A stretch of 5,531 nucleotides of DNA, from contig CAMWSZ010000232.1 in the NCBI GenBank assembly GCA_947177005.1, positions 1 to 5,531 on the forward strand, read 5' to 3'. Under the pieces are notes generated by a model. That model was given only the letters and a program-made list of their open reading frames with translations. It did not search any database and was not told the origin of the DNA. Source of the stretch: an uncultured Clostridia bacterium (GTDB lineage Bacteria; Bacillota; Clostridia; Oscillospirales; Oscillospiraceae). Positions 4,734 to 5,531 of the stretch are shown piece after piece. Position numbers and translations under genes: made by a program. Each line of letters begins with the position of its first letter. Position 1 is the first letter of the stretch.

Positions 4734-5531
4734 TCAATACTTTGAGCCAAAGCCGCCGCCGGAATATCCGGAAGAGAACACGTCGTCATCCGAATCGCGG
4801 CCGGACTGCACAGGCATCCTGTCGTGACGGAGGGCGCGTCCGTCGTCCATGAGGCGGAAGCGGCTGATGAGCTCCTTGAGCACGTTGGCCTGGCTGGACA
4901 GCTCCTCGCTGGCCGCGGCGGATTCCTCGGAGGTGGCGGAGTTGGTCTGCACGACGCTGGAGATCTGATCCACCGCCATAGTGATCTGGGCCATGGAATT
5001 GGACTGTTCCTCGGTAGCGTTGGAGATCTGGGTGACGGCGCTCAGCACCTTCGCGGAGCTCTCCACAACGGCCCGCAGGGACTCGCTGGTGGCCTGGGAC
5101 AGGCCGGTGCCCTCGTTGACGGCGTCGATGGTCGCCTCAATGAGGGTCGCGGTATTCTTGGATGCCTCGCCGGACTTGCTGGCCAGATTGCGGACCTCGT
5201 CCGCCACCACGGCAAAGCCCTTGCCGGCGGCGCCTGCGCGGGCGGCCTCAACGGCTGCGTTCAGGGCAAGGATGTTGGTCTGGAACGCGATGTCCTCAAT
5301 GGATTTGATGACCTTGCTGATCTCCTGAGATTTTGCCTCAATGTTTTCCATTGCGTGCATCAGCTCATCCATGTGCTGGGAGCAGACCTGAATCTGATCG
5401 TGGGCCTGATTGTTCTCGTCCTTTGCGGTTTTGGCGTGATCGGCGGTGTTGTTCAGCTGGCCGCTGACCTCGTTGATGGTCGCCGCCAGCTCCTGCACGG
5501 CGGACGCCTGCTGGGTAGCGCCCTGCGCCAG
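4734..5531 (-). CDS. Methyl-accepting chemotaxis protein, C-terminal part
   Basis: The gene runs off the right edge; 265 residues of the C-terminal end are visible, from LAQGATQQASAVQELAATI to the stop. This is the cytoplasmic signalling domain, a long coiled-coil hairpin. The nearly invariant tip is present: ED-IAFQTNILALNAAVEAARA followed by GAAGKGFAVVADEVRNLA, about 80-118 residues into the visible part. This tip contacts CheA and CheW. Glu/Gln-rich heptads before and after it (for example NATEEQSNSMAQ and NSATSEESAAASEEL) are likely methylation segments. After ISRFRL a 38-residue tail ends in SGYSGGGFGSKY, with no NWETF-type CheR-docking pentapeptide. The sensor and membrane segments lie outside the window, so the ligand and topology cannot be judged. 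An internal GTG at 5498 is not the start, since the frame continues through it. Its link to the sporulation genes is probably positional only. Confidence 0.95.
   Translation of the reverse strand: MAQGATQQASAVQELAATINEVSGQLNNTADHAKTAKDENNQAHDQIQVCSQHMDELMHAMENIEAKSQEISKVIKSIEDIAFQTNILALNAAVEAARAGAAGKGFAVVADEVRNLASKSGEASKNTATLIEATIDAVNEGTGLSQATSESLRAVVESSAKVLSAVTQISNATEEQSNSMAQITMAVDQISSVVQTNSATSEESAAASEELSSQANVLKELISRFRLMDDGRALRHDRMPVQSGRDSDDDVFSSGYSGGGFGSKY

Noticed and set aside
3022..4737. A 571-codon minus-strand frame that includes sigE
   Set aside because: Only the last 237 codons are sigE; the rest is the antiframe of spoIIGA kept open by high G+C, and the sigE ATG with its ribosome binding site at 3735 is clear.
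3765..4745. A 326-codon plus-strand frame opposite spoIIGA
   Set aside because: Low-complexity Gln/Arg/Ala-rich translation typical of an antisense high-GC frame, and it overlaps the spoIIG promoter and MCP terminator.
1..5531. Mobile element, phage, CRISPR, toxin-antitoxin or defence system
   Set aside because: No repeats with regular spacing, transposase or integrase motifs, or tRNA-linked attachment sites were seen; the genes are standard sporulation, germination and chemotaxis genes.

Overview
The window looks like chromosomal DNA from an anaerobic, spore-forming, motile or chemotactic Firmicute. High G+C in most of the genes, a complete spoIIGA-sigE pair and several spore genes suggest a high-GC member of the Clostridia, such as the Oscillospiraceae/Oscillibacter-Flavonifractor area. 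That taxonomic guess comes from composition and protein flavour, not from a search. Six of the seven confident genes belong to endospore formation or germination.

Layout, left to right. Bases 1-205 hold no confident gene. They contain several mutually complementary segments, a strong plus-strand terminator hairpin (159-204) and a doubtful open minus-strand frame running off the left edge. Next comes a two-gene plus-strand unit for a CwlJ-type cortex-lytic hydrolase (252-692) and a GerQ-like spore coat protein (722-1387), with a sigma-E/sigma-K-like -10 element just upstream. A second plus-strand unit, with its own sigma-E-like promoter, encodes a membrane-anchored M23 (LytM) protein in the SpoIVFA position (1462-2421, TTG start) overlapping an M50 intramembrane metalloprotease resembling SpoIVFB (2405-2998).

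Converging on it from the minus strand is the spoIIG operon: spoIIGA (4580-3720), the aspartic protease that activates pro-sigma-E, overlapping sigE (3735-3022). A two-sided hairpin at 2975-3015 serves as a shared terminator between the converging operons. A minus-strand chemoreceptor (MCP) C-terminal part (4734 to the right edge) ends in its own terminator before the spoIIG promoter.

How the genes fit together: SpoIIGA releases active sigma-E in the mother cell. In B. subtilis sigma-E then drives the cwlJ, gerQ and spoIVF genes, and elements resembling its promoters precede both plus-strand units here. SpoIVFB with its membrane partner later activates pro-sigma-K. CwlJ and GerQ are built into the spore to degrade cortex at germination. 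The window thus joins a regulator, its activator and several probable targets in about 4.6 kb. No phage, insertion sequence, CRISPR or defence system is visible. The most notable points are the intact M23 zinc site beside a shortened SpoIVFB, the two-operon convergence, a spoIIG promoter with an unusually long spacer, and the unexplained left-hand 200 bases.
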